64,000 bases of DNA from Acidobacteriota bacterium (GTDB taxonomy: Bacteria > Acidobacteriota > Blastocatellia > Pyrinomonadales > Pyrinomonadaceae). Location: NCBI GenBank assembly GCA_016715115.1, contig JADKBM010000016.1, forward strand, positions 930,001 to 994,000. The letters run 5' to 3'. Under the pieces are notes generated by a model that was given only the letters and a program-made list of their open reading frames with translations, did no database searches and was not told the origin of the DNA. Shown piece after piece: positions 34,684 to 44,629 of the stretch (position 1 is its first letter; each line of letters opens with the position of its first letter). Position numbers and translations under genes: made by a program.

Positions 34684-36546
34684 ATGGAAGAAACAAACAA
34701 CGAAATCGCCGCCGAAAAACCCGTCGAGACATCGGCTCCGAAGCAGACCTGGCGGCAATGGCTCGAGACGGACGCCGCCGTCCGGATCGTCTATCTTGTG
34801 TTCGGATTTCTCGTGATCGCGCTCTTGATGACGCGGCTTCAGTATTCGACCGAGGCGATCTGCTGCGGCGACTGGGACGGTTACTATCACATCGGCTGGA
34901 GCCAGGAACTGTGGAACAGTTTCAAGGCGGGACATTGGCTGCCCGAATTCAAATGGCTGCCGCTGACGGTGCTCGCGCCGGAGCATTATGCCGATCATCA
35001 TTTTCTCTTCCATCTGATGCAGATCCCGTTTCTCTGGTTTTTTGAACCGGTCACGGCGGCCAAGATCGCGGCGATCTTCTATTCATCGATCGCCATCTTT
35101 TCGGTATTTTGGCTCTTGTATCGATACGGAGTCGACTATCTCCTGATCTGGCTGCTCGCGCTCCTGACGTGTGCGAATCCATTCTTCTACCGAATGAATA
35201 TGGCGAAGGCGCCGCCGCTGACGATCATCATTTCGGTGATCGGGATTTATTTGCTGTTCGAGCGGAAATATGTCTGGCTGATGCCGCTGATGTTCGCTTT
35301 CGTCTGGACCTACAGCCTATTTCCGCTCCTCTTTATCGCCGCCTTCATCTGGACATTGATCATCGGCTGGAACGAGCGGCGATTCGAATGGCGGCCGCTC
35401 GCATACACCACCGGCGGGATGCTGCTCGGAAATCTTATAAATCCGTACTTTCCGCAGAACATCGGGCTGTTCTTCGAGCATTTTTGGACCAAGATCAAGA
35501 TTGGCACCGACTTCGCCGTACCGGTCGGCGGCGAATGGTACCCTTATACCGGTCAGGAGTTGCTTACGCATTTCCCGATCGCGTTGGCGGCGATGCTCAT
35601 CGGCTACATCCTGTTCGCGCCGAAAAAAGGGAAACTCCCGGAAAAGGCGTCGTTCTTTCTGATGTTCGTGACGATCCTGCTGATGTCGCAGTTTCGTTCG
35701 AAACGCTTTGCCGAGTATTTTCCGCCGTTTGCTATCCTGTTCGCGGCGTTCAGCTGGAAAGAATTCAGAACGCCCGCGACCGCGGAATTGCCCGAGGACT
35801 TCCGGAGGGACATCGAACCGTTTCTGGACGTCGCCAAGCCTTCGGAGAAAGAACATAAATGGGAAACGCTCAAAGCCGTCGGATTATGGACGCTCGGCCT
35901 TGTGCTCGGCGGCGTGATGTTCTACAACTTCATCGGTGTCGATTTCAGCACCAACGAACGGATCCAAAAGACGCCGTGGCTGAGTTGGCTGGCCGGCATC
36001 AAACAGATCGGGTTGCTGAGCGACATCCGCGGAAACGAGGCGAACGACAAATACCAGCGCGCGATGACGTGGGCCAACGAGAACATCCCTGAAGGCGAGC
36101 GGATATTCAACTGCAACTGGGATGATTTTCCGAAAATGTTCTATTTCGACCGCAAGCACGCCTACGTTTACGGCCTCGATCCCAATTACCTTTATTCGAA
36201 GAATCCGGAACTCTACAAGGATCTGACCGACATCACTTCGGGCCGAACCGAAGAAGCGGGACCGGTGATCGTCGATAAATTCGGTGCGCGTTACGTGATG
36301 ACCGACGCGAAAGAGAATGAAGATATGGTCGCCAAACTGCTCGACAGCGGTTGGGCGGATATGGTCTATGAAGACGACGAGGCGCGGTTCCTGAAAATAC
36401 GCGACCGGAAGGGCGAAGCGCCCAAGGAAGCGGTTGACGACTCGCCGCCGACACCGGAAGAACTCAAGGAACTTGAAGAAATGGAACGGAACGACGCCGC
36501 GGCCAATTCCAACCAGCCGGTGAATGACGAGGAGGAGAAGCCTTGA
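34684..36546 (+). CDS. STT3/PglB-like GT-C family membrane glycosyltransferase
   Basis: 620 residues from ATG 34684 (a TTG at 34627 is in frame but less likely). About 11-12 membrane helices occupy residues 35-435, followed by a soluble C-terminal domain of about 185 residues ending in an acidic tail (PPTPEELKELEEM). GDWDGYYHIGWSQ early in the protein, just after TM1, resembles the D-x-x-Y-x-H acceptor/metal motif of oligosaccharyltransferases, and EHYADHHFLFH the next loop. This suggests transfer of a lipid-linked sugar in the periplasm, but the WWDYG-type motif is not evident. Next gene overlaps it slightly in frame; a lipoprotein gene follows. Confidence 0.65.
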   Translation: MEETNNEIAAEKPVETSAPKQTWRQWLETDAAVRIVYLVFGFLVIALLMTRLQYSTEAICCGDWDGYYHIGWSQELWNSFKAGHWLPEFKWLPLTVLAPEHYADHHFLFHLMQIPFLWFFEPVTAAKIAAIFYSSIAIFSVFWLLYRYGVDYLLIWLLALLTCANPFFYRMNMAKAPPLTIIISVIGIYLLFERKYVWLMPLMFAFVWTYSLFPLLFIAAFIWTLIIGWNERRFEWRPLAYTTGGMLLGNLINPYFPQNIGLFFEHFWTKIKIGTDFAVPVGGEWYPYTGQELLTHFPIALAAMLIGYILFAPKKGKLPEKASFFLMFVTILLMSQFRSKRFAEYFPPFAILFAAFSWKEFRTPATAELPEDFRRDIEPFLDVAKPSEKEHKWETLKAVGLWTLGLVLGGVMFYNFIGVDFSTNERIQKTPWLSWLAGIKQIGLLSDIRGNEANDKYQRAMTWANENIPEGERIFNCNWDDFPKMFYFDRKHAYVYGLDPNYLYSKNPELYKDLTDITSGRTEEAGPVIVDKFGARYVMTDAKENEDMVAKLLDSGWADMVYEDDEARFLKIRDRKGEAPKEAVDDSPPTPEELKELEEMERNDAAANSNQPVNDEEEKP

Positions 36547-36584
36547 CGTTCCGGCGGCGCGCTTCAGGCACCGACCAAAGTCCG

Positions 36585-36992
36585 ATGAGAGAAGTACTTA
36601 CACTCACAATTTGTATTCTCGTGCTGGCCGGCTGCCAGCCCAATGAGTCGATCCTTAAATCGACGCGAAACGACCGATCCGTCCCCACCGAAACGCTGGC
36701 ACCGCGAAAAACAAGTTTCGAGCAGGATCTCGCCGATATGAAGGACGCCGGCTTCGACTACATTTTCGTGATCCGGCGGAAAGACGCGAAGGCGTTTGAG
36801 GATGAGGACCGCAAATTCCTGCGCGAGTCGATGCCGCACGAGATCAACCGGCGGGTTTCGAGCGATGACGGCAAGGCGTTTATCTTCGGCTCAGGCTTTG
36901 CGATCGATATCAAGAGCGTCGAGACGTGGCGGAAGCGCTTTATCGTCACCGAACATTCAAAACCGGTCGAGAAGATCGAAAGTCAGCGATGA
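36585..36992 (+). CDS. small lipoprotein of unknown function
   Basis: 135 residues from ATG 36585; a TTG at 36543 would overlap the GT-C stop but the ATG gives a lipoprotein signal peptide (MREVLTLTICILVLAGC) with lipidation at Cys17. The mature part (about 118 residues) is mixed alpha/beta, with FDYIFVIRRKDAKAFEDEDR and a C-terminal RFIVTEHSKPVEKI. I do not recognise the family. It lies between the GT-C protein and the permease, with a stop overlapping an upstream in-frame start of the latter, so the three form an operon. Confidence 0.6.
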   Translation: MREVLTLTICILVLAGCQPNESILKSTRNDRSVPTETLAPRKTSFEQDLADMKDAGFDYIFVIRRKDAKAFEDEDRKFLRESMPHEINRRVSSDDGKAFIFGSGFAIDIKSVETWRKRFIVTEHSKPVEKIESQR

Positions 36993-37012
36993 TCCTGAAA
37001 GGAGAAGGACCG

Positions 37013-38227
37013 ATGCCAGATAAGAAGATCCGGGAAATGCGTCAAACCGCACGCCGTGTTTTTGTTGACCCATCGACGCCGCCGATGCGTTCGGTCTTGC
37101 GCGTTGTTCTTACTTTCATCATCGTTTCGACCGCGATCAGCGCGATCGGCTTTCTCCTGTTTCAGATTCGCAGCCTGATCTTTATGATCATCCTCGCGAT
37201 CTTTTTCGCGTATCTTATCGATCCGTTGGTGCGTCTGATCCGGCGGCCGTTCAAGGAGCGCCAACTCGACAAGCTGATGCCGCGTTCGCTGGCGATCGGC
37301 GTCGCCTACATCGTTGTCTTCAGCGTTCTCGGAATCGCCATTTCGTACCTCGCGCCGCGAGTCGCGGATCAGGCGCGGCAATTTGCCGGAAACGTCCCCG
37401 CTTATGCGAAGTCGGCTCAGGATAGCCTGACAATGATCGCGACGCGTTACGAGAATTACAAGATCCCGAAGGAGTTCCAGGAACAGATCACCTCAAAGAT
37501 CAACGATCTCGGCGTCACGCTCGCGGTAACGATCACGGATTTTCTCGGAACCCTTGCATTCGGAATAATCTCTTATCTTCCCTGGCTGATCCTGATTCCG
37601 ATCCTCTCGTTCTTCTTTTTGAAGGACGTTCAATTGTTCAGGATCTCGTTTCTTCGGGTCTTCCCTTCGGGACGCTGGCGCGCGCGGGCCGAGTCGTTTC
37701 TGTCGGACGTCAACACGACGCTCGCCGCGTACACTCGGGCCCAGATGATATCATGCGTTCTGATCGGCGTTCTCTGCACCGCCGGATTTTATTCGTTCGG
37801 ACTCAATTACGCATTGCTGCTCGGCATAATGGCAGGGATTCTTGAGTTCATTCCGTTGATCGGACCGTTGACGCTCGGTTTGACCGCGACCATCGTTGCC
37901 GGCGTCTCGGATTCGCCGCGCACGGGCATCTATGTCGCGGTCTTTTTGATCGTCCTGCGCATCGTCCACGATTACGTGACCTACCCGCGCATCGTGCGGG
38001 AAGGAATCCATCTGCATCCGCTGGCGATCATCATTTCGGTCTTGGCGGGTGAGCAGATCGGCGGGATCGCAGGCGTTTTTCTTTCGATCCCGATAGTCGC
38101 GCTGGCGACCGTTTTTTACAAACACGCGCTCGAGCACAGCGGGACCTCGGGAATTTTCGCCGGCTGGCTCGAACCGAAAGAAGTTGAGATGATCGAAGAA
38201 TCGGTCGTTCAGGGGGAAATCAAATAA
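37013..38227 (+). CDS. AI-2E/PerM family transporter
   Basis: 404 residues from ATG 37013, which has AGGAGAAGG just upstream; other in-frame starts at 36926 and 36989 are weaker. Seven to eight membrane helices: two early (RVVLTFIIVSTAISAIGFLLF, LIFMIILAIFFAYLIDPLV), a third after RSLAIGVAYIVVF, a periplasmic helical domain, and a C-terminal block with the family motif GILEFIPLIGPLTLG and PRIVREGIHLHPLAIIISVLAG. Members export varied solutes; autoinducer transport has been shown for few and is not claimed here. A 36-codon membrane peptide starts within its stop codon. Confidence 0.88.
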   Translation: MPDKKIREMRQTARRVFVDPSTPPMRSVLRVVLTFIIVSTAISAIGFLLFQIRSLIFMIILAIFFAYLIDPLVRLIRRPFKERQLDKLMPRSLAIGVAYIVVFSVLGIAISYLAPRVADQARQFAGNVPAYAKSAQDSLTMIATRYENYKIPKEFQEQITSKINDLGVTLAVTITDFLGTLAFGIISYLPWLILIPILSFFFLKDVQLFRISFLRVFPSGRWRARAESFLSDVNTTLAAYTRAQMISCVLIGVLCTAGFYSFGLNYALLLGIMAGILEFIPLIGPLTLGLTATIVAGVSDSPRTGIYVAVFLIVLRIVHDYVTYPRIVREGIHLHPLAIIISVLAGEQIGGIAGVFLSIPIVALATVFYKHALEHSGTSGIFAGWLEPKEVEMIEESVVQGEIK

Positions 38228-38337
38228 TGTCGTCGCTGGCTTGGTTCATAGTCTTTTTTGCAATTCTCTGCATTTTGGTTCTGGCTGTTTATGTCTTCGT
38301 CGTCCGCGCCTTTTACTGGGGCGGAAAGGACAAATGA
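38227..38337 (+). CDS. small membrane peptide, 36 residues
   Basis: A short frame not listed among longer genes: ATG overlaps the stop of the permease as TAATG, and TGA is at 38335. The product is one strongly hydrophobic helix (about residues 4-26, LAWFIVFFAILCILVLAV) with a short cytoplasmic or periplasmic tail (RAFYWGGKDK). Overlapping start, good codon use and a clear single-TM topology support a real small protein, perhaps a subunit or regulator of the permease. No family recognised. Confidence 0.55.
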   Translation: MSSLAWFIVFFAILCILVLAVYVFVVRAFYWGGKDK

Positions 38338-38473
38338 TCGATCTGGGTTTGGGATGGCGAAGATGTAGCAATCTGCGCGTCAGACTCGAAAGCAAAACCG
38401 ACCTGTGGCGTCGGCAACCACAGTGATCCGAAACCGCCAAATCCGAAATTGCAATTCACCAATCCCGAATCGG

Positions 38474-39531
<1,058 letters not shown>

Positions 39532-39547
39532 AATTCGATTTTTGGTC

Positions 39548-39608
39548 TTGGATCCTGGATTTTGGTCAGGTCGTCAGAATGCCGACCGATCCAAAATCCA
39601 GGATCCAA
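39548..39608. repeat. perfect 18-bp hairpin built from GGATCCTGGATTTTGG repeats
   Basis: Arms 39548-39565 and 39591-39608 are perfect reverse complements with a 25-nt loop. The hairpin lies between DUF47 (upstream, minus strand) and pit and is composed of the window-wide AATCC repeat. It could modulate pit expression relative to DUF47. Confidence 0.65.
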
Positions 39609-39620
39609 AATCCAAAATTG

Positions 39621-40241
39621 CTAGTTGTGTTTCAAAATGATGCTCTCGATGATGTTCGCAACGCTTTCGCAACGATCGGTCGTATTTTCCATTATCTCGT
39701 ACAACTCTTTGAGTTTGATCAGGTTGATCGGGTCGGTCTCCTTCTGAAAGAGTTCTCCGATCCCGCGGTAGTAGGCGTCGTCGGCTTCGTTTTCGAGCCG
39801 ATGGATCTCGACAATATGCTGATTGATGCCGTCTGGGTGCTTGAGCAGCAAAACGGCCGAGTTGATCTCCATCGACAGGCTATGAATCACTCGGCCGAGG
39901 TGCTTTGTGTGTTCGTTGATATCGCGGATATTGTAGATCAGGATGGCACGGGCGGCGGCGTCAATGTAATCACAGACGTCGTCGAGCGCGACCGAGAGCG
40001 AGTAAATGTCCTCACGATCGAATGGAGTAATGAACGATTTGTTGAGTTTCGTCGTAACTTTGTGCGTTAGTTCGTCGCAGTCGTGTTCAAGATCCTTGAT
40101 CCGCCACGCGTACTTTTCGAAGTTCTCGATATCTTCGTTGAGCATATCGACCAGCGCGGTCGCAGCTTCCTGAATTTTGCCGCCGATATCCGCGAACATC
40201 GTGAAGTACTCGTCCTCACGAGGAATAAGACTGAATCCCAT
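39621..40241 (-). CDS. DUF47/PhoU-like protein associated with phosphate transport
   Basis: 206 residues from ATG 40241, the length of the family; the frame continues upstream to 40349 without conservation. It is entirely helical: REDEYFTMFADIGGKIQEAA at the start, then HDCDELTHKVTTKLNKSFITPFDREDI, which includes the family D-x-x-T-H and FITPFDREDI motifs, and a C-terminal LIKLKELYEIMENTTDRCE. DUF47 proteins pair with PiT transporters and are thought to regulate them, as here. A hairpin repeat lies between the two genes. Confidence 0.9.
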   Translation of the reverse strand: MGFSLIPREDEYFTMFADIGGKIQEAATALVDMLNEDIENFEKYAWRIKDLEHDCDELTHKVTTKLNKSFITPFDREDIYSLSVALDDVCDYIDAAARAILIYNIRDINEHTKHLGRVIHSLSMEINSAVLLLKHPDGINQHIVEIHRLENEADDAYYRGIGELFQKETDPINLIKLKELYEIMENTTDRCESVANIIESIILKHN

Positions 40242-40400
40242 TGTTTTTAGACTCTCCGTAAGTAGTTTGAATTCCGATTGGCTCAAAAACAACAAACCCG
40301 CAACCAATCCCGCGGTCATCGATCGCTGATGAAGCGACACTCTGGCCAAGCAACGATTATATGCCCGCCATCCGAGCGGTTACAGCCGTTCCGCGAGCTA

Positions 40401-40428
40401 ATGTAACATCGAATTAACATAATGTTAA
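40401..40428. promoter_or_regulatory. two adjacent AT-rich palindromes in a divergent promoter region
   Basis: ATGTAACAT (40401-40409) and TTAACAT-A-ATGTTAA (40414-40428, 7-bp perfect arms) lie side by side between DUF47 and the M48 protease gene. This 324-bp spacer is otherwise featureless. The symmetry suggests an operator for a dimeric repressor, but the regulator is unknown. Confidence 0.4.
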
Positions 40429-40565
40429 CACGGCAAGGATTATCGGCAAGCATCGCAACTTACGGCAAACTCGCCCTTCACTTCACGTCATCCTAATTGA
40501 ACTTTTTGGTCTTTCGGCGCTTATCGGTTAAACTTGCGGAAAGACATGCCCCAACGGAGGACTAA

Positions 40566-41978
40566 ATGAAAAAATACGGAATTGGAAAGAGATTTGCGGC
40601 GTTCGGAATGATTCTCGCGTTGCTTGCGATGCCGCTTTTGGTTATCTCGCAAACGGACATCAAGGTCCCGAAAAACAAATACAAGATCGAGGACGATCAA
40701 AAGCTCGGCGCGGATTATTCGAAACAGGTGGAACAGGAGCTGCCGATCCTGAACGATACTGAATCGACCAGATATCTGGCGATGGTCGGCGACCGGCTCG
40801 AAGGGGCGATCCCGGCAAAGTACCGTCAACAGCGGTTCAATTGCGGCTTCAAGATCGTCAACGCGCGCGACATCAACGCTTTTGCCCTTCCGGCGTGCTA
40901 TCTCTATGTCAACCGCGGAATGATCGAGGCGGCGAAGAACGAAGGCGAGATGGCCGGGGTTATGGCGCACGAGATCAGCCACGCGATGCTTCGCCACTCG
41001 ACCGCGCAGATGACACAGCAGAGCAATCCGCTGAATCAGATCCTCGGAATCGGCGCGATCCTCGGCGGCGCGATCGTTCTCGGCGAAACCGGCGCGGCGA
41101 TCGGTCAGACGATCTACAGCGGTTTGTTCGTTCTGCCGTACAGCCGCGAATACGAAACGCAGGCAGACACGCTCGGTGCGCAAATTCTGGCCAACGCCGG
41201 TTACGATCCGCGCGATCTGGCGAATATGTTCAAAACCATCGAGAAACAGAGCGGCGGCGGCGGCGGACCGGACTGGTTCAGCACGCACCCGAATCCGCAG
41301 AGCCGCTACGACAATATCAATCGCGAAGCGGACATGCTGAACGTATCCAACAACCCGTACAAGCTCACTCGCGGCTTCGAGCGCATTCAGGCGAAGTTCC
41401 GGACGATGCCCAAGGCAAAGTCGATGAAGGAGATCGAAGAGGAGTACAAACGCAACAAGCAGCAAAATCAGGGCACGATGAATCAAGGCAGGTATTCGTC
41501 GCGGGTTGCGCTTCCTTCAACGCGGACACGGGCATACTCGAGCGGCAACTGGATCCAGATGAACGTCCCTGACAACTGGAAGGAGTTCCCCGGCGAAAAC
41601 AACGTCGATTTTGCTCCCGAAGGAGCTTACGGCGATCAGGGGATAACTCGCGGGGCATTGCTCGGAATCGAGAACACACAGAGCCGCGACCTCGGCGAGG
41701 CGACGGAAGCGTACGTTGACGGCGTTTTGCAGAACAACAATTATCTCGGCCGTCAGGGAAGCTACACGCGAACCACGATATCGGGGCGAACGGCCTATTC
41801 GATCGTTCTGAGCGGGCGTTCGCCGGTTACGAATCAAACTGAGGTTGCGACCGTTTACACGACGCTCCTTCGAAACGGCCAGTTGTTCGCGATCGTCACG
41901 GTGGTACCCCAAAACGAGCAGTCGAGCTACAACGCCACGTTCCGCAATATGATCCGTTCGATTCGTTTGAGCGACTAG
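40566..41978 (+). CDS. M48-family metalloprotease, periplasmic
   Basis: 470 residues with GGAGG eight bases before the ATG. A signal peptide (FAAFGMILALLAMPLLVISQ) precedes the catalytic domain: HEISH at 135-139 is the HExxH zinc site and the third ligand is the Glu in SREYETQADTLGAQ. AFALPACYLYVNRGMI is the conserved strand before the helix. After a Gly-rich GGGGGPDWFSTHPNPQSR motif (typical of BepA-type M48C) there is a C-terminal beta domain of about 190 residues with no recognised family. Likely role: quality control of outer-membrane proteins in the periplasm. A strong terminator follows. Confidence 0.88.
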   Translation: MKKYGIGKRFAAFGMILALLAMPLLVISQTDIKVPKNKYKIEDDQKLGADYSKQVEQELPILNDTESTRYLAMVGDRLEGAIPAKYRQQRFNCGFKIVNARDINAFALPACYLYVNRGMIEAAKNEGEMAGVMAHEISHAMLRHSTAQMTQQSNPLNQILGIGAILGGAIVLGETGAAIGQTIYSGLFVLPYSREYETQADTLGAQILANAGYDPRDLANMFKTIEKQSGGGGGPDWFSTHPNPQSRYDNINREADMLNVSNNPYKLTRGFERIQAKFRTMPKAKSMKEIEEEYKRNKQQNQGTMNQGRYSSRVALPSTRTRAYSSGNWIQMNVPDNWKEFPGENNVDFAPEGAYGDQGITRGALLGIENTQSRDLGEATEAYVDGVLQNNNYLGRQGSYTRTTISGRTAYSIVLSGRSPVTNQTEVATVYTTLLRNGQLFAIVTVVPQNEQSSYNATFRNMIRSIRLSD

Positions 41979-41997
41979 TCTGCGGTACGTCGAACCT

Positions 41998-42037
41998 AAA
42001 GCCCCGAATCGAGTTATCGGTTCGGGGCCTTTTTTTG
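41998..42037 (+). terminator. intrinsic terminator after the M48 gene
   Basis: GCCCCGAA (42001-42008) pairs with TTCGGGGC (42021-42028), followed by seven T residues. It ends the M48 transcript 20 bp after its stop and lies just before the convergent trmB gene. Confidence 0.85.
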
Positions 42038-42048
42038 CCTTTTCGGAA

Positions 42049-42669
42049 TCATTTCAAGAAGATCCGCCGGTGGATCGCGAGTTCCTTTTCCTCGACCGCC
42101 TGTTCGCGTTCGGTTTTTACCGGAAACGGATTTTCGGCGAATTCGACCTCTTTGAGCGAAGCGCATCCTCGGAACAGTTCGAACATTTCGTCGGCGAGAA
42201 AGTCGATGTCGGTCTGGACAAATGCTCGGCCACCCGGCGAGAGATGTTCTGCGACAGTCTGAACCAACTGCTCGTTGACCATCCGGCGCTTGGCGTGTTT
42301 CTTCTTGAACCACGGATCGGGGAACTGGATCGTGAAGACATCGATCCGTCCGGCCGGAATCCGGGCGAGCAGCGTGTCGAGTTCGAGCATCGCGTTGCAG
42401 AATTCGTAATGCAGATTTGTCAGACCCTCGTCGGCGCCGATGCGGTTCGCTTCTTCGACCAACGGTTCGCGGATCTCAACACCGAGAAAGTTCCGCGCCG
42501 GTTCGAGTCGTGCCATTTTCAGCAAAAAACGTCCGCGCGCGCACCCGAGATCGACGTGAAGCGGCGATTCAGGATGCTCGAAAACCGAAGCAATCTCGAG
42601 CGGCTTCGGCCTGAACCGGTAGAACGGCGCAAGCGGATTGACGTGTTGATGGACTCTAACCCTAGCCAT
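42049..42669 (-). CDS. trmB: tRNA (guanine-N7-)-methyltransferase
   Basis: 206 residues from ATG 42669; upstream in-frame residues come from the AATCACAAATCG repeat that abuts the start. LHVDLGCARGRFLLKMA is the SAM-binding motif, NFLGVEIREPLVEEA follows, FTIQFPDPWFKKKHAKRRMVN is the diagnostic TrmB motif (written here in part), and QTDIDFLADEM is the C-terminal motif. It makes m7G46 in tRNAs. Repeat-derived spacer sequence immediately precedes the start codon. Confidence 0.94.
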   Translation of the reverse strand: MARVRVHQHVNPLAPFYRFRPKPLEIASVFEHPESPLHVDLGCARGRFLLKMARLEPARNFLGVEIREPLVEEANRIGADEGLTNLHYEFCNAMLELDTLLARIPAGRIDVFTIQFPDPWFKKKHAKRRMVNEQLVQTVAEHLSPGGRAFVQTDIDFLADEMFELFRGCASLKEVEFAENPFPVKTEREQAVEEKELAIHRRIFLK

Positions 42670-42769
42670 TTGTGATTTTCGATTTGTGATTTCGGATTCA
42701 GATGTCTTTGAACCGGAAATCCGCAATCACAAATCACAATTCCGAAATCAAACCTCAGACAGATTCCAA

Positions 42770-43807
42770 TCAGAACTGTATTTGTCCGGTGATCATCAGG
42801 ATCGTGAAAACGCTGATGAAGACGATGATTCCCAAGGCGACCAATCCGGCGCCGTCGGTGAAGGCGCTCATTTGGCGGGGATCGGCTTTGGCGTCGCGGG
42901 GAATCGTGAGCAGACCGTAAACCGCGCCGACGAGCAATCCGCCGAGATGAGCGAAATTGTCGATGAACTTGTAACCGACGAGTCCGAACGCGGCGACAAA
43001 AGCGATGTTCACCAGCATATTGCGCATAAAACCCGAAGGCAGCTGGCGTTTTCGGCGCTGTCCGTAAACCGCGAGGTAGCCGATCAATCCCATAATTCCG
43101 CCGGACGCGCCGACCGAGATGCCCTCGGGAGTGAAAAGCGCGCTGAACAAAGCTCCGCCGATGATCGCGAGCACGAAAACGATCGCCATCCGCGCACGGT
43201 CGGACACGATCTCGATGAGGCCGCCAAATCCGAAAAACGCCTGGGCGTTGAAATAGATATGAAGCAGCCCCGCGTGTAGCACGCCGCTCGTCAGAATCCG
43301 CCAGTACTCGCCCTTGGTGATCACGTCAGGCTTGATCAGTCCGGCGATCAGAACCGATTGAAGCTGGCCTTGGTCGTCGGACCCGACCACGTACTGCGCC
43401 GCGAAAACCGCGATCAGGCAGCCGAGAATGATGTACGAGTAGACCGGAACGATTCCCTCGGCCTTGCTGAAGAACTCGACCGCTTCGGGCGATGGTATCA
43501 GATCTTCAAGCGTCAGCCGACGAGCCTCGTAAAGCCCCCAGATTCCACCGGCGATAAAGAACATCCCGAGCAGAAACAAAATGCTCCGAAGCAGGATCGA
43601 GAAGAAACCGCGGCCTTCAAGCTTGAATTCGGCGATCAGATCCGGAGAATTCAGGACATAGGCCGCGAGCGCGATGTTGAGCGCGACGACAAATGCTCCG
43701 GCCCCGATGCTCCACCAGGAATTTCGGCGCATCTGCTTCTTTCGCTCAGCGAGAAACTCTTCCGGCGTCAGCCCCGGACGCTCTTCGTCGTCGTTCACAA
43801 ATTCCAT
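42770..43807 (-). CDS. rhomboid-family intramembrane serine protease
   Basis: 345 residues. An N-terminal cytoplasmic stretch and two TM helices (about 31-55, 70-92) precede the rhomboid core. HIYFN (His183, Asn187) in TM2, GASGG with catalytic Ser235, and FAHLGG with His287 form the oxyanion and catalytic dyad. The protein should cleave transmembrane substrates. It is followed 4 bp later by fabG on the same strand, so they are co-transcribed; no functional connection is known. Confidence 0.92.
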   Translation of the reverse strand: MEFVNDDEERPGLTPEEFLAERKKQMRRNSWWSIGAGAFVVALNIALAAYVLNSPDLIAEFKLEGRGFFSILLRSILFLLGMFFIAGGIWGLYEARRLTLEDLIPSPEAVEFFSKAEGIVPVYSYIILGCLIAVFAAQYVVGSDDQGQLQSVLIAGLIKPDVITKGEYWRILTSGVLHAGLLHIYFNAQAFFGFGGLIEIVSDRARMAIVFVLAIIGGALFSALFTPEGISVGASGGIMGLIGYLAVYGQRRKRQLPSGFMRNMLVNIAFVAAFGLVGYKFIDNFAHLGGLLVGAVYGLLTIPRDAKADPRQMSAFTDGAGLVALGIIVFISVFTILMITGQIQF

Positions 43808-43811
43808 AATG

Positions 43812-44567
43812 CTACATCGCCAGGCCGCCGTCGGGCTGGATCACCTGTCCCGTGATGTAACGCGCCGAATCCGACAAAAGGAAACACGCAATCTCGGCAA
43901 CTTCGTTGACGTTCCCGAGCCGCCCAAGCGGGATCTGCGCAAGAATCTTTTCGCGAAACTCGGCATTCATTTCGGACGCCATCTCGGTCTCGATCAGCCC
44001 GAGCGCGAGCGCGTTGACGGTTATCTTGCGGCTCGCAATCTCTTTTGCGAGCGACTTCGTGAGCCCGATCATTCCCGCCTTCGATGCCGAATAATTCGAT
44101 TGGCCGAGCATTCCGACGACACCCGAGATCGACGAAATATTCAATATCGAACCACCGGTTTCGTTCTTCATCATCGGCCGCAGAACGGCCTTTGAGAAAT
44201 TCCACGCGCCTTTGAGATTGGTGTCGATTACCGCATCCCAATCGTCTTCCTTCATCCGCAGAATCAGCGTATCCCGTGTGATGCCGGCGTTGTTGACGAG
44301 GAAGTCGACTCCGCCGAGTTCGCCCGAAGCCGTTTTGACGAATTCGGCCGCGCTTTCGGTGTTCGCGACATCGCACTGAGCGGCGAACGCCTTGACCCCG
44401 AGCGCTTCGATCTCCGCTTTCAGCCGCTCCGCCTCATCGGCGCTTTTGGCATAGTTGAAGGCGACGCTGCACCCGCGGCGCGCCAGTTCAAGAACAATGG
44501 CCTTTCCGATCCCGCGCGTCCCACCCGTGACGATCGCGGATTTTCCTGAAAATTGTTTTTCGCTCAT
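43812..44567 (-). CDS. fabG: 3-oxoacyl-[acyl-carrier-protein] reductase
   Basis: 251 residues, SDR family. TGGTRGIGKAI is the NADP-binding loop, LVNNAGITRDTLI and the catalytic Ser (NISSISG), Tyr and Lys (NYSASKAG) are all present, and the C-terminal GQVIQPDGGLAM is typical of FabG. It reduces 3-ketoacyl-ACP in fatty acid elongation. It is the first gene of a pair with rhomboid, divergent from the amidohydrolase. Other SDRs acting on small molecules look similar, so the assignment rests on the close FabG match. Confidence 0.88.
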   Translation of the reverse strand: MSEKQFSGKSAIVTGGTRGIGKAIVLELARRGCSVAFNYAKSADEAERLKAEIEALGVKAFAAQCDVANTESAAEFVKTASGELGGVDFLVNNAGITRDTLILRMKEDDWDAVIDTNLKGAWNFSKAVLRPMMKNETGGSILNISSISGVVGMLGQSNYSASKAGMIGLTKSLAKEIASRKITVNALALGLIETEMASEMNAEFREKILAQIPLGRLGNVNEVAEIACFLLSDSARYITGQVIQPDGGLAM

Positions 44568-44629
44568 AAATTAATGATTCATTTTATCGGTTTGAACCGT
44601 TGCGGGCAATTCGCATATCATTCTCGCGT

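Noticed and set aside
37013..38227. Quorum-sensing autoinducer-2 exporter
   Set aside because: The family name is historical; nothing in the context supports AI-2 transport.
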